The notes: generated by a model from the sequence alone, not told the origin. Shown: positions 26,106 through 34,697, counted from the stretch's first letter. The stretch is DNA of 64,000 nucleotides from Aestuarierythrobacter sp037968495 (GCA_037968495.1 JBBKVP010000033.1:1-64000); one strand, 5' to 3'. Made by a program: numbers and translations.

Positions 26106-26716
26106 TCTTCACGGTTGCGATCGACGGGCCTGCGGCGGCGGGCAAAGGAACGATTGGTCGTGCGATTGCCGAGCGGTTCGGGTTTCGACATCTCGATACC
26201 GGCCTGTTGTATCGCGCGACCGGACGCAAGGTGCTGGAAACCGGGCTTGACCCCGAAACCGCCGCGTCGGCGATCACGCCCGAGGATCTTGCGCGCGATG
26301 GACTTCGCACCCAGGCGGTCGCGGAACTTGCAAGCCGGGTCGCCACGATCCCTGCGGTGCGCGCCGCGCTGGTTGCGTTTCAGCGCGAATACGCCCGGCG
26401 TTACGGTGGCGCGGTTCTGGACGGGCGCGACATCGGCACGGTGATCTGCCCCGACGCCGAGGTGAAGCTGTTCGTGACCGCCAGCGCCGAATGCCGGGCC
26501 AAGCGGCGCTTTCGCGAACTGGTCGGAAACGGGCAGACGGCAAGCTATGACGATGTGCTGGACGAGGTCAAAAGACGCGACGCGCGTGACATGGGCCGCG
26601 ACGTCGCGCCCTTGAAAGCGGCGGATGATGCGGTTGTGATCGACACCACCGCACTCGATATCGACGCCGCGGTCGAGACGGCAATCAGGATTGTGGAAGG
26701 ACGTTTGAAAGCATGA
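26102..26716 (+). CDS. cmk: Cytidylate kinase
   Basis: Phosphorylates CMP and dCMP to the diphosphates using ATP. About 204 residues with the P-loop DGPAAAGKGT at the start, LDTGLLYRATG for nucleotide binding, the DGRDIGTVI motif and RRDARDMGRDVAPL in the lid. Two GTG starts are possible (26096 and 26102); the second makes a GTGA overlap with the argE stop and gives the usual N-terminus. In alphaproteobacteria cmk normally sits right before rpsA; here an aldo/keto reductase gene is between them, starting in an ATGA overlap with the cmk stop. Confidence 0.95.
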   Translation: MIFTVAIDGPAAAGKGTIGRAIAERFGFRHLDTGLLYRATGRKVLETGLDPETAASAITPEDLARDGLRTQAVAELASRVATIPAVRAALVAFQREYARRYGGAVLDGRDIGTVICPDAEVKLFVTASAECRAKRRFRELVGNGQTASYDDVLDEVKRRDARDMGRDVAPLKAADDAVVIDTTALDIDAAVETAIRIVEGRLKA

Positions 26717-27714
26717 AGACGACGCAACTGGGCAAGGACGGCCCCGAAATCTCGCAGTTCGGCCTTGGTGCGATGTCATTCGCCGGCATCTACGGCACCG
26801 CCAGCGAGGCGGATAGCCACGCGGTGCTGGACGCGGCTTTCGACGCCGGTGTGTCCCACATCGACACGGCCGTTGCCTATGGCGCGGGGCGTTCGGAAGA
26901 GATCGTCGGCACCTGGCTCGCCGCTCGGCCCGACGCGCGGGGCAAGACGACAATCGCCACCAAGGCCGCATTCACGACCGCTCCCGATACCGGCCACCGG
27001 ATCATCAGCAACGCGCCGGACTATATGGAACGCGAACTGGACAAGTCGCTGAAACGGCTCGGCGTCGAGTCGGTCGATCTGTTCTACGCCCACCGCCTGG
27101 AACCGGGTCGCGCGATCGAAGAAGTCGCGGGCGAAATGGGCGCGCTGGTGGCCAAGGGCAAAGCGAAAGCCATCGGGTTCTCGGAAATCGCGCCAAGCTC
27201 GCTGCGCCGCGCGGTCAGCGAGCATCACGTTGCCGCCGTGCAATCGGAATATTCGCTGTCGACACGCTATCCCGAATTGGGACTGGTGCAGACCTGCGCC
27301 GAACTTGGAACCGCACTCGTCGCGTTTTCGCCTGTCGGTCGCACCTTTCTGACCGACCGCCCGTTCGATCACGACGATCTGGAGCGGATCCCGTTCCTGA
27401 AGACCAACCCCCGCTTCAAGCAGCCCAACTACGCTGCAAACATCGCGATCACAGATCGCTTTCGGGCATTGGCGACGGACATGAACGAACCGGCGGCGGC
27501 GCTGGCGATTGCCTGGCTGATCGCCCAGGGCCGTCACGTCATTCCCATTCCGGGCACGAAATCGCTCGCCCATCTGCGCGAACTGGTGCGAGGGACCGAA
27601 CTGGACCTCGGCGCCGACGATCTGGCCGCAATCGACACCGCCCTGCCCGTCGGTTGGGCGCACGGCGACCGCTACAACGCAGATCAGTGGAACGGGCCCG
27701 AAAGATACTGCTGA
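26713..27714 (+). CDS. Aldo/keto reductase
   Basis: 333 residues with the (beta/alpha)8 barrel of the aldo/keto reductase superfamily, using NADPH to reduce aldehydes or ketones. Visible: the N-terminal GLGAMSFAGIYG, the catalytic region DTAVAYGAGRSEEIVG with Asp and Tyr, the Lys in IATKAAF, and the catalytic His in DLFYAHRLEPG, then IPIPGTKSLAHLREL for the cofactor phosphate. All tetrad positions appear present. Similar to the YajO/AKR11-13 type. ATGA overlap with cmk shows cotranscription. Substrate unknown. Confidence 0.9.
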   Translation: MKTTQLGKDGPEISQFGLGAMSFAGIYGTASEADSHAVLDAAFDAGVSHIDTAVAYGAGRSEEIVGTWLAARPDARGKTTIATKAAFTTAPDTGHRIISNAPDYMERELDKSLKRLGVESVDLFYAHRLEPGRAIEEVAGEMGALVAKGKAKAIGFSEIAPSSLRRAVSEHHVAAVQSEYSLSTRYPELGLVQTCAELGTALVAFSPVGRTFLTDRPFDHDDLERIPFLKTNPRFKQPNYAANIAITDRFRALATDMNEPAAALAIAWLIAQGRHVIPIPGTKSLAHLRELVRGTELDLGADDLAAIDTALPVGWAHGDRYNADQWNGPERYC

Positions 27715-27843
27715 GGGGTATCGCTCATCCTCGGTTCGCGGGCGATGGAACTGGCGATGCGGGGCTTGCGTTGCGCGGTGATCGCGCCTATACCCCGCCC
27801 CGTCGAAGCGGCGGTTACAGTCGTGAGCGCAAGCACTGGAGCA

Positions 27844-27864
27844 GGGTCGGTATAAAGCCGACCC
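27844..27864 (+). terminator. Hairpin in the leader between the aldo/keto reductase and rpsA
   Basis: GGGTCGG (27844-27850) pairs with CCGACCC (27858-27864) around a 7-base loop, followed by TTCTCGTTTG, a weak T-rich tail. It may end the cmk operon or be part of the rpsA leader, which in many bacteria is folded for autogenous control by S1. The flanking 253-base gap (27715-27967) shows no other gene. Confidence 0.35.
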
Positions 27865-27967
27865 TTCTCGTTTGCGTATCGCACCTGCGAGCGTCAGAGA
27901 CCAACCCAAGACCGGCGGAGACAACCGCACGGCCAGATAAATCGAAACGCAAGGAAACGAAACACGC

Positions 27968-29665
27968 ATGTGCGCTAAAGCAACGATGGAGGAATTCGAA
28001 GCCCTCCTGAACGAAAGCTTCGAAATCGACACACCGGCAGAAGGTTCGGTTGTCAAAGGCAAGGTCATCGCGATCGAAGCGGGACAAGCCATCATCGACG
28101 TCGGCTACAAGATGGAAGGCCGTGTCGAGCTCAAAGAATTCGCGAATCCGGGCGAAGCGCCCGAAATCGAAGTCGGGGACGAGGTCGAGGTTTTCCTTGA
28201 TCGCGTCGAGAACGCCCGTGGCGAAGCCTCGATCAGCCGCGACAAGGCCCGCCGCGAAGCGGCCTGGGACAAGCTGGAGAAAGCTTACGCAGACGAGAAG
28301 CGCGTCGAAGGCGCGATCTTCGGTCGCGTCAAGGGTGGCTTCACCGTCGATCTCGGCGGTGCCGTCGCGTTCCTGCCCGGTAGCCAGGTTGACGTCCGCC
28401 CCGTGCGTGACGCAGGCCCGCTGATGGGTATGAAGCAGCCGTTCCAAATCCTGAAAATGGACCGCCGTCGTGGCAACATCGTCGTCTCGCGCCGCGCCAT
28501 TCTGGAAGAGAGCCGCGCCGAACAGCGTGCGGAGGTCATCTCGAAAATCCAGGAAGGCGATGCGGTTGACGGTGTCGTCAAGAACATCACCGAATACGGC
28601 GCGTTCGTCGATCTCGGCGGTGTCGATGGTCTGCTGCACGTCACCGACATGGCATGGCGCCGTGTGAACCACCCCTCCGAGATCGTGACGATCGGCGAGA
28701 CGGTCAAGGTTCAGATCATCAAGATCAACAAGGAAACCCATCGTATCAGCCTGGGCATGAAGCAGCTTCAGGAAGATCCGTGGGATGCCGTCGAAGCCAA
28801 TTATCCGCTCGAGTCGGTGCACACCGGCCGGGTGACGAACATCACCGATTACGGTGCATTCGTCGAACTAGAAGCGGGCGTCGAGGGCCTGGTTCACGTT
28901 TCGGAAATGAGCTGGACCAAGAAGAACGTCCACCCGGGCAAGATTGTTTCGACATCGCAAGAAGTCGAAGTGCTGGTTCTCGAAGTGGATTCGGAAAAGC
29001 GCCGCATCTCGCTCGGTCTCAAGCAAGCCATGGGCAATCCTTGGGAAGAATTCGCCGACAAGCACCCAGTGGGCACAGTCGTCGATGGCGAAGTCAAGAA
29101 TGCCACCGAATTCGGCCTGTTCATCGGCCTCGATGGCGACGTGGACGGCATGGTTCACATGTCCGACATCGCGTGGGGCATTTCGGGTGAAGACGCTCTG
29201 GCACTCCACCGTAAGGGTGAAGAAGTTCAGGCCGTCGTACTCGACGTCGACACCGACAAGGAACGCATCAGCCTCGGCATGAAGCAACTCGAGAAGGGCG
29301 CACCTTCGGCAGAAGGCGCATCCGCAGCTGGGTCGCTGAAGCGCGGGGACGTTGTCACCGTGACGGTCCTTGAAGTTCGCGATGGCGGCCTCGAAGTGCA
29401 GGCCGGCGACGATGGAGCCACCGGCTTCGTCAAGCGTTCGGACCTTGGCCGTGACCGTGACGAGCAACGTCCCGATCGCTTCCAGACCGGTCAGAAAATC
29501 GACGCAATGGTTACCGGTTTCGACCGTTCCAAGAAGCCGAACTTCTCGATCAAGGCTCACCAGATTTCCGAAGAGAAGGACGCAGTGGCCAAGTTCGGTT
29601 CGTCCGATTCGGGCGCATCGCTCGGCGACATCCTTGGTGCCGCGCTGAAGAAGAACGAAAAGTAA
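27968..29665 (+). CDS. rpsA: 30S ribosomal protein S1, apparently a hybrid of two lineages
   Basis: Binds mRNA at the ribosome during initiation. 565 residues with six S1 (OB-fold) repeats, an intact frame and an AAGGAA site upstream. Residues 1 to about 300, starting MCAKATMEEFEALLNESFE, match the Rhodobacterales form as I recall it. From about residue 345 it instead matches Sphingomonadales S1: VHMSDIAWGISGEDALALH, LEKGAP and the tail GASLGDILGAALKKNEK. Between lies the near-invariant VSEMSWTKKNVHPGKIVS. The genes on either side change lineage at the same place. The usual downstream neighbour in Rhodobacterales, ihfB, is absent. Probably an assembly chimera; true recombination is possible. 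Confidence 0.93.
   Translation: MCAKATMEEFEALLNESFEIDTPAEGSVVKGKVIAIEAGQAIIDVGYKMEGRVELKEFANPGEAPEIEVGDEVEVFLDRVENARGEASISRDKARREAAWDKLEKAYADEKRVEGAIFGRVKGGFTVDLGGAVAFLPGSQVDVRPVRDAGPLMGMKQPFQILKMDRRRGNIVVSRRAILEESRAEQRAEVISKIQEGDAVDGVVKNITEYGAFVDLGGVDGLLHVTDMAWRRVNHPSEIVTIGETVKVQIIKINKETHRISLGMKQLQEDPWDAVEANYPLESVHTGRVTNITDYGAFVELEAGVEGLVHVSEMSWTKKNVHPGKIVSTSQEVEVLVLEVDSEKRRISLGLKQAMGNPWEEFADKHPVGTVVDGEVKNATEFGLFIGLDGDVDGMVHMSDIAWGISGEDALALHRKGEEVQAVVLDVDTDKERISLGMKQLEKGAPSAEGASAAGSLKRGDVVTVTVLEVRDGGLEVQAGDDGATGFVKRSDLGRDRDEQRPDRFQTGQKIDAMVTGFDRSKKPNFSIKAHQISEEKDAVAKFGSSDSGASLGDILGAALKKNEK
28850..28990. other. Probable lineage junction inside rpsA
   Basis: The change from Rhodobacterales-like to Sphingomonadales-like sequence appears to fall in this stretch, which encodes the conserved residues ~295-340 of S1. 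Within it, 28892-28955 is the part most likely to be identical at nucleotide level between the two groups and thus able to bridge two genomes in an assembly. Gene content and base composition differ on the two sides. Placement is inferred without alignment. Confidence 0.6.
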
Positions 29666-29706
29666 ACTCTTGGTTTTAGCTTCGGCTAAACGCAAGATAA
29701 GAATTG

Positions 29707-29740
29707 GCCCGTTTGCTCATAATGAGCGGGCGGGCTTTTT
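29707..29740 (+). terminator. Rho-independent terminator of rpsA
   Basis: A 13-pair stem (5' arm 29707-29719, 3' arm 29723-29735, three central G-U pairs) with a TAA loop, followed by five T (29736-29740). It lies 41 bases after the rpsA stop and before gloB. One of the clearest terminators in the window. Confidence 0.9.
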
Positions 29741-29771
29741 CTTTGCCTCCCATTGGCATACACTCAGCTGC

Positions 29772-30527
29772 ATGATCGAAATCCATCAATTCCCCTGCCT
29801 GTCCGATAATTACGGATATCTCGTCCACGATTCCGAAAGCGGGGAAACGACCTGCATCGATACGCCGGATGCAAGCGTGTATCTCGCTGAGGCGGAGGCC
29901 AAGGACTGGAAGATCACCCATCTCTGGAACACCCATTGGCATCCCGATCATGCCGGCGGAAACGAAGCTATCAAAGCCGCGACCGGCTGCACGATCATTG
30001 CGCCGCGGGAAGTCGAGCGGATCAGCGCAATTGATCAGGTCGTGAAGCACGGCGATACAGTAAGGTTGGGGAGCTTCCTTGCCGAGGTGATTGACGTTGG
30101 CGGCCACACAAACGGTCATATCGCCTTTCACATGCCGGAAGCAGGTGTAGCATTTGTCGGTGATGCTGTCTTCGCGCTTGGCTGCGGGCGAATGTTCGAA
30201 GGCACACCCGACCAATTCTGGACGAGTTTGGAACGGGTGAAGGCCCTGCCCCCAGAAACCATGCTCTATTGCGCACACGAATATACCGCAGCGAATGCAA
30301 AGTTCGCTGTCCATGCTGATCCGGAGAATGCGACCCTTGCCGCTTATGCAGATGAAATTACGGATAAGCGGTCACGCGACGAACGCACCGTACCTATGCC
30401 GCTCTCACGCGAGCTTGAGACAAATCCATTCTTGCGGGCGAACAATCCTACGATACAGGCGCGCTGGGGCGGAAATGCGCCGCATGAAACTTTTGCAGCG
30501 CTCCGAGCCGCCAAGGACAACTTCTAA
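29772..30527 (+). CDS. gloB: Hydroxyacylglutathione hydrolase (glyoxalase II)
   Basis: Hydrolyses S-lactoylglutathione to lactate and glutathione, the second step of methylglyoxal detoxification. 251 residues from the ATG at 29772. The metallo-beta-lactamase motif THWHPDHAGG binds two metals; further ligands are in GGHTNGHI, FVGDAVFALGCGR and the CAHEYT motif near residue 165, followed by the glutathione-binding C-terminal domain with NPFLR. All hallmarks are intact. First gene after the proposed junction; the frame upstream to 29670 lies over the terminator and is ignored. Confidence 0.95.
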   Translation: MIEIHQFPCLSDNYGYLVHDSESGETTCIDTPDASVYLAEAEAKDWKITHLWNTHWHPDHAGGNEAIKAATGCTIIAPREVERISAIDQVVKHGDTVRLGSFLAEVIDVGGHTNGHIAFHMPEAGVAFVGDAVFALGCGRMFEGTPDQFWTSLERVKALPPETMLYCAHEYTAANAKFAVHADPENATLAAYADEITDKRSRDERTVPMPLSRELETNPFLRANNPTIQARWGGNAPHETFAALRAAKDNF

Positions 30528-30532
30528 GCACC

Positions 30533-31513
30533 ATGCAAGCTCTGCAGGTTACTTCGCTAAGCGGCGACCTATCGGGCTGCGAGTTGCTCGATGTGGCAGT
30601 CCCGAAGCGCAAGCGCGGCGAAGTGTTGGTACGAATACACGCCGCATCGCTCAATTTTCCCGATCTGCTGATGACGCGCGGGGAATACCAATTCAAACCG
30701 GGGCAGCCATTTATCGTCGGAATGGAACTTGCAGGTGAGGTGATTGAGGCTGACGAAGATAGCATTTTCACCATCGGTGACCGCGTAATGGGCGGCGCCA
30801 AGACCGGCGGCATGGCTGAATACGCTTCAGTACCAGAGCGCAACCTTCGTCCTGCCCCGTCCGGGTTTAACTTCGCGCAAGCGGCAGCGCTTGGAGCGGC
30901 CTATACAACGGCATACGCCGCGCTCGTCGAACAGGGCGGCATGGTGGCGGGACAATGGGTGCTGATTCACGGTGCGAGCGGCGGCGTTGCCCTCGCCTCC
31001 GTTGATCTGGCCAAGAGCATGGGCGCGAAAGTCATCGCAGCTACGGGCTCTCCTGATAAAATTGCGCGGATCGAGAAGCTCTATGCGCCAGACGTCGTGA
31101 TCGAGAGTAAAGGAAGGTTTCGCGAACAAGTGAGCGAAATCACGGACGGCAAGCTCGCAGATCTAGTTCTGGACACAGTCGGCGGCGATATCTTTGACGA
31201 GAGCACCCGCTGTGTTGCCTTTGGCGGAAAGCTGTTGGTGGTTGGCTTTGCTAGCGGACGGATACCCAAAATCGCAGCGAATATTCCGCTGATCAAGGGC
31301 TTCTCCGTAATTGGCGTCCGCGCTGGCGAGTATGCCCGGCGCTTTCCGGAACGAGGAGCCCGCATGGCGGCCGAGGTCAGCCGTCTAGCCACAGAGGGGG
31401 CGATCATTCCCGCCATTGATCGTGTCGTTCCGTTGTCGCGCTGGAAAGAGGCGTTTGAGGCAATGGATCGCCGCCAACTCGTCGGCAAAGTGATCCTGAC
31501 CCCGGGTAGCTAA
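30533..31513 (+). CDS. Zinc-independent quinone oxidoreductase (MDR superfamily)
   Basis: 326 residues of the medium-chain dehydrogenase/reductase fold, NADPH:quinone reductase branch. The N-terminal GroES-like domain has AASLNFPDLLMTRGEYQ; the cofactor domain has LIHGASGGVALASVDLAK. No zinc-binding cysteines are seen, which fits quinone oxidoreductases rather than alcohol dehydrogenases. Starts 5 bases after gloB, so probably cotranscribed; both handle reactive small electrophiles. Converges on the F0 ATP synthase operon with a shared terminator region. Confidence 0.87.
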   Translation: MQALQVTSLSGDLSGCELLDVAVPKRKRGEVLVRIHAASLNFPDLLMTRGEYQFKPGQPFIVGMELAGEVIEADEDSIFTIGDRVMGGAKTGGMAEYASVPERNLRPAPSGFNFAQAAALGAAYTTAYAALVEQGGMVAGQWVLIHGASGGVALASVDLAKSMGAKVIAATGSPDKIARIEKLYAPDVVIESKGRFREQVSEITDGKLADLVLDTVGGDIFDESTRCVAFGGKLLVVGFASGRIPKIAANIPLIKGFSVIGVRAGEYARRFPERGARMAAEVSRLATEGAIIPAIDRVVPLSRWKEAFEAMDRRQLVGKVILTPGS

Positions 31514-31517
31514 CCTC

Positions 31518-31549
31518 AAAAACAAAAAGGGCGACCACTCGGGTCGCCC
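31518..31549 (-). terminator. Rho-independent terminator of the F0 ATP synthase operon
   Basis: An 8-pair GC stem (arms 31549-31542 and 31536-31529 on the minus strand) with a 5-base loop, followed on the minus strand by TTTTTGTTTTTGAGG (31528-31514). It ends leftward transcripts from atpF. On the plus strand there is no T-run, so it serves the quinone oxidoreductase less well. Confidence 0.88.
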
Positions 31550-31575
31550 ATTTCACTATGTTTGCTTAGAGGAAG

Positions 31576-32139
31576 TTAAATACTGCCGATGAGCTCATCA
31601 GCCAGCTTCTTATCCGCAGCCGCATCATGGTTCTTGGCGATCAATGCAGAGGCGGCGCCGGTCGCTACAACAGCAGCAGTCTCACGAACCTCAGCGATTG
31701 CACTGCGTTCAGCAGAAGCAATCTTGTCTTCAGCCATCTTCTTCCGGCGCGCGACCATTGCCACTGCGTCAGCTTCAGCCTTCTCGACTATAGCATCGGC
31801 TTCACCGCGAGCAGTCTCTAACATGGCTTCAGCATCTTTTTCAGCGCCAGCAATCTTGGCTGTAAATTCGGCGCGGAGAGCCTCTGCTTCGGCACGAAGC
31901 TTCTTTGCTTCGTCCAGATTTTCGCGGATCGCTGCGATACGGCCATCAAGGCCTGCACCGATCGTCTTGTGCACCTTCGCGCCAAAAATGGCGATCAGGA
32001 TCAGCACAGTCATAGCAATCGAAACAATACCAAAAGGCGGAATGCCGAATAGCTCGGGCTCTACGTGATGCGCCTCACCGTGATCGACTTCGATTGTTGC
32101 GGCAGGATCAGTCGTAAAAACTTCAGGGGCATTAGACAT
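31576..32139 (-). CDS. atpF: ATP synthase F0 subunit b
   Basis: 187 residues: one membrane helix (about residues 35-58, GIVSIAMTVLILIAIFGAK) followed by a long charged Ala/Glu/Lys-rich helix that forms the peripheral stalk. The N-terminal ~35 residues are an extra soluble segment seen in sphingomonad b subunits. It overlaps the b' gene by 8 bases and closes the leftward operon atpI-atpB-atpE-atpF'-atpF. The F1 genes are elsewhere, as usual in alphaproteobacteria. Confidence 0.9.
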   Translation of the reverse strand: MSNAPEVFTTDPAATIEVDHGEAHHVEPELFGIPPFGIVSIAMTVLILIAIFGAKVHKTIGAGLDGRIAAIRENLDEAKKLRAEAEALRAEFTAKIAGAEKDAEAMLETARGEADAIVEKAEADAVAMVARRKKMAEDKIASAERSAIAEVRETAAVVATGAASALIAKNHDAAADKKLADELIGSI

Positions 32140-32626
32140 TGGTCATCGCCTCCTTGACCGCCGATTTGGCATTGGCTGCCGTGACCTTCACCCCAGCAAG
32201 CCGTTGGACTATGTCCTGAGCAGCTTCGGCAGCGACAGTCTGAATTTCAGCCATTGCTTCGTCGCGCGATCCGTTGATGCGGGTTTCAGCTTCGTCCAGT
32301 TTCTTGTCGATCCGCTTCTGGGCAGCGGCAAGTTTCTTCTCGCTATCGGCATTGGCCTTAGCCTTCGCATCGCCAACGAGAGCCTGTGCTGCAGCGCGAT
32401 TTTCATTCTCGCGCTTACGCCACGCTTCTTCCTCCACATCGGCCTGATCACGTGCAGTCTGAGCTGCCGCGATATCAGAAGCGATCTGGCCGTCACGCTG
32501 GGCGACGGTGGCCATTACTTTCGGAACCATGCCTTGGCCGATCACGAAGAAAACGAGGCCGAAAAAGAACAAGAGCCAGAAGACTTGGCTTGAATATGTA
32601 TCGGCAATCTGTGCGATCTGAGGCAT
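32132..32626 (-). CDS. atpF': ATP synthase F0 subunit b' (second peripheral-stalk subunit)
   Basis: 164 residues starting MPQIAQIADTYSSQVFWLLF; the Y-S-Q-x-F-W-L opening of the membrane helix is typical of b' in photosynthetic and related alphaproteobacteria. The rest is a long heptad-rich helix that pairs with subunit b to form a heterodimeric stalk. It is 76 bases after atpE and overlaps atpF by 8 bases. Assigned as b' rather than b by its place directly after subunit c and by its N-terminus. Confidence 0.9.
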   Translation of the reverse strand: MPQIAQIADTYSSQVFWLLFFFGLVFFVIGQGMVPKVMATVAQRDGQIASDIAAAQTARDQADVEEEAWRKRENENRAAAQALVGDAKAKANADSEKKLAAAQKRIDKKLDEAETRINGSRDEAMAEIQTVAAEAAQDIVQRLAGVKVTAANAKSAVKEAMTNV

Positions 32627-32702
32627 TGAATGCGTCCCGAAGGGTCAGTCAGAAGATTACCGGCCGAAGCGCTGCTCCGGCCGGCGTTTGTGGTCTTTTA
32701 GG

Positions 32703-32930
32703 TCAGGCGACGAAGATCAGGATCATCGCGACGACGAATGCCAGCAGGCCGAGAAGCTCAGCGGCTGCGAAGCCGATGAACAGGCGGCCCTGCTGGCCGT
32801 CAGCTGCGCCAGGATTGCGCAGTGCGCTTTCGAGGAACGAGCCAAAAACATTACCCACACCGATGGCGGCCATGCCGGCACCTATAGCTGCGAGACCGGC
32901 ACCGATCAGCTTTGCTGCTTCTGCGTCCAT
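32703..32930 (-). CDS. atpE: ATP synthase F0 subunit c
   Basis: 75 residues forming two membrane helices joined by the polar loop RNPGA, the c-ring proteolipid. The ion-carrying carboxylate is Glu58 (FAAAELLGLL), and the first helix is Gly/Ala-rich (GAGLAAIGAGMAAIGVG). There is no obvious Na+-binding motif, so proton coupling is expected. Start by ATG with an AAGGAG site just upstream. Confidence 0.96.
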   Translation of the reverse strand: MDAEAAKLIGAGLAAIGAGMAAIGVGNVFGSFLESALRNPGAADGQQGRLFIGFAAAELLGLLAFVVAMILIFVA

Positions 32931-32972
32931 TGTAATTACTCCTTAGAAAATCAGATAAATTGAAACGAAAAC

Positions 32973-33758
32973 TTAGTGCAAATTCTCGGCGTCGTTGATG
33001 TAAAGCGAGCTGAGCAGCGCAAACACATAGGCCTGAATACCGGCCACGAGAATTTCTAGCGCGCAGATGCCAATCATCAGCAGAAAGCTGGGAAGGCCCA
33101 CCACAGTGCCCCACAGAGCTCCCGCGTTGGTGCCGTCAATCACGAAGCTGGAAAGAACTTCCAGCAGAACGTGGCCGGCCATCATTGCCACAAACAGTCG
33201 CAAAGCGAGGCTGAAGGGGCGCACAAGGAAGGATACGAGCTCAATCGGGAAGATGATCGGGATCATCGGCCACGGTGTGCCCTGCGGCACGAAGAGCGAG
33301 AAGAAGTGGAAGCCGTGCTTCCAGAAGCCAACGATCAGAACGATCGCGAAGCTGATAATTGCCAGAACGCCGGTTACGGTGAAGTGGCTGGTGAAAGTGA
33401 ACGGGTGAACCCCGACCAGACCCAGCGGCAACAGGCCTAGCAGGTTAGCGAACAGGATGAACATAAACAGCGAGAAGATATAAGGCACATATTTGCGCCC
33501 TTCCTTGCCGATGTTGGCTTCCAGCATATCATCGATAAAGCCGGTGAAGCTCTCGACGGCCATCTGCCAGCGGCCAGGCACCAATTCGCGTTTCATGCCG
33601 CCAAGGACGAAAACTAGCAGGGCCACAAAAGTGATGCCCATCCACAGCGCGCTGTTTGTGAACGCAATGTTGTAGCCCGCAATTTCCCAGCCCTCAGTGC
33701 CGGCGAACGGCTTGATGGTGAACTGGTACATCGGGTCGACTTTGGCTGGTACGGCCAC
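32973..33758 (-). CDS. atpB: ATP synthase F0 subunit a
   Basis: 261 residues with five to six membrane segments. The proton half-channel helix with the essential Arg is in LVRPFSLALRLFVAMMAGHV, and the following helix GICALEILVAGIQAYVFALL carries the family's polar residues. It meets the c-ring and lets protons pass to Glu58 of subunit c. It sits between atpI and atpE in the standard order, 42 bases before atpE. Confidence 0.95.
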   Translation of the reverse strand: MAVPAKVDPMYQFTIKPFAGTEGWEIAGYNIAFTNSALWMGITFVALLVFVLGGMKRELVPGRWQMAVESFTGFIDDMLEANIGKEGRKYVPYIFSLFMFILFANLLGLLPLGLVGVHPFTFTSHFTVTGVLAIISFAIVLIVGFWKHGFHFFSLFVPQGTPWPMIPIIFPIELVSFLVRPFSLALRLFVAMMAGHVLLEVLSSFVIDGTNAGALWGTVVGLPSFLLMIGICALEILVAGIQAYVFALLSSLYINDAENLH

Positions 33759-33807
33759 GCTGTCACTAATCCTTGGCTTCGAGCGAAAATCCGGCCCCTA
33801 ATCTAGC

Positions 33808-34134
33808 CTATTGGCTATCTTCGGGCTTCCGGCTCGCGGTCCTAATTACATTTCTGAAGGCAACGATGATCCCGAGGAACAGCATTATCAACAGACCCCA
33901 CGGGCTGGTTCCGGCAAACTGGTCAATGACCCAACCGATAACCAAACCGCCAAGAATTCCGCCGAGAAGATCCGCCAATACGCGTGACCCCATGCGATAA
34001 TTCGCATCGTGTCCCTGTACTTGCGGCTTGTTGCGACCCTCTTCACGCTCGCGTGCGGCCTTAAGCCGCGCTTCGAGCGCATCGATTCGCGCATCTTCAC
34101 CGATAGGTTCCCGTACGGGCTTTTCGTCACTCAT
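33808..34134 (-). CDS. atpI: ATP synthase assembly protein I
   Basis: 108 residues: a charged cytoplasmic N-terminus with a short helical segment (residues ~15-40), then two membrane helices (GGILGGLVIGWVIDQFAG and PWGLLIMLFLGIIVAF). This is the AtpI/F0F1-ATPase-subunit family, which helps c-ring assembly or Mg2+ uptake. First gene of the operon, 49 bases before atpB. Confidence 0.9.
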   Translation of the reverse strand: MSDEKPVREPIGEDARIDALEARLKAAREREEGRNKPQVQGHDANYRMGSRVLADLLGGILGGLVIGWVIDQFAGTSPWGLLIMLFLGIIVAFRNVIRTASRKPEDSQ

Positions 34135-34276
34135 GCTTTAGTCCTCCAATGGGGGATTCTAGCACGGGCAAAGAGCCGCCCGCCGAAGGCGTCGCCCCCT
34201 TAGAAAAGCGCTTGCCTCAAGTCAACCGGACTAGCGGCTCATTTTGGTGAAAGTTTGCCCGAGCGAGCGCCGCCAA

Positions 34277-34672
34277 CTAAGGACAGCGGCTGTCGCGCAG
34301 TGGCGGAGCGCTGGTGCGGGTCTGCCAGGAGTTGTTAGGTGCCTGATACTTCTCGCCCGGTGCCGTGCGGGCAATCGCCAGACAACCGGCGGTGAGGGAG
34401 TATTCCTCAAGCGTAGCATTGGCAGCTTGTGCCTTCTCGGCATAAACAGCGCGCCGCTTGATATTAATATCACGAACCATCGCTTCGAGCCCGGAATTAC
34501 CCGCGCCGACAACACCGAGGTAACCGTCCATTTTCTCACCGACCTGACCAGATGCGCGAGCAGCTTCGTAGGCCGGATCACGCTGAGCCTGCGCAGCCGT
34601 AGCGAGACCGCCCAGCGCAAGCGCGGCGGTGCCAATGGTGAGAGCGACATTGCGGTAAACTGAGTTCTTCAT
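34277..34672 (-). CDS. ydbL: YdbL (DUF1318) periplasmic protein
   Basis: 131 residues with a signal peptide (MKNSVYRNVALTIGTAALAL, cleaved near AAQA) and the DUF1318 domain: DPAYEAARASGQVGEKMDGYLG and NIKRRAVYAEKA are the family's conserved patches. The ATG at 34672 is preferred over an upstream frame start at 34738. It follows ynbE and ydbH in the same order as in E. coli, where YdbH with YnbE acts in phospholipid transport to the outer membrane and YdbL is an accessory factor. Function here by analogy. Confidence 0.88.
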   Translation of the reverse strand: MKNSVYRNVALTIGTAALALGGLATAAQAQRDPAYEAARASGQVGEKMDGYLGVVGAGNSGLEAMVRDINIKRRAVYAEKAQAANATLEEYSLTAGCLAIARTAPGEKYQAPNNSWQTRTSAPPLRDSRCP

Positions 34673-34697
34673 TTTCCTGCCCTTATCAAACACCGCA

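Noticed and set aside
26776..28095. 439-residue frame opposite the aldo/keto reductase and the rpsA start
   Set aside because: No domain; the other strand has intact aldo/keto reductase motifs and the S1 start.
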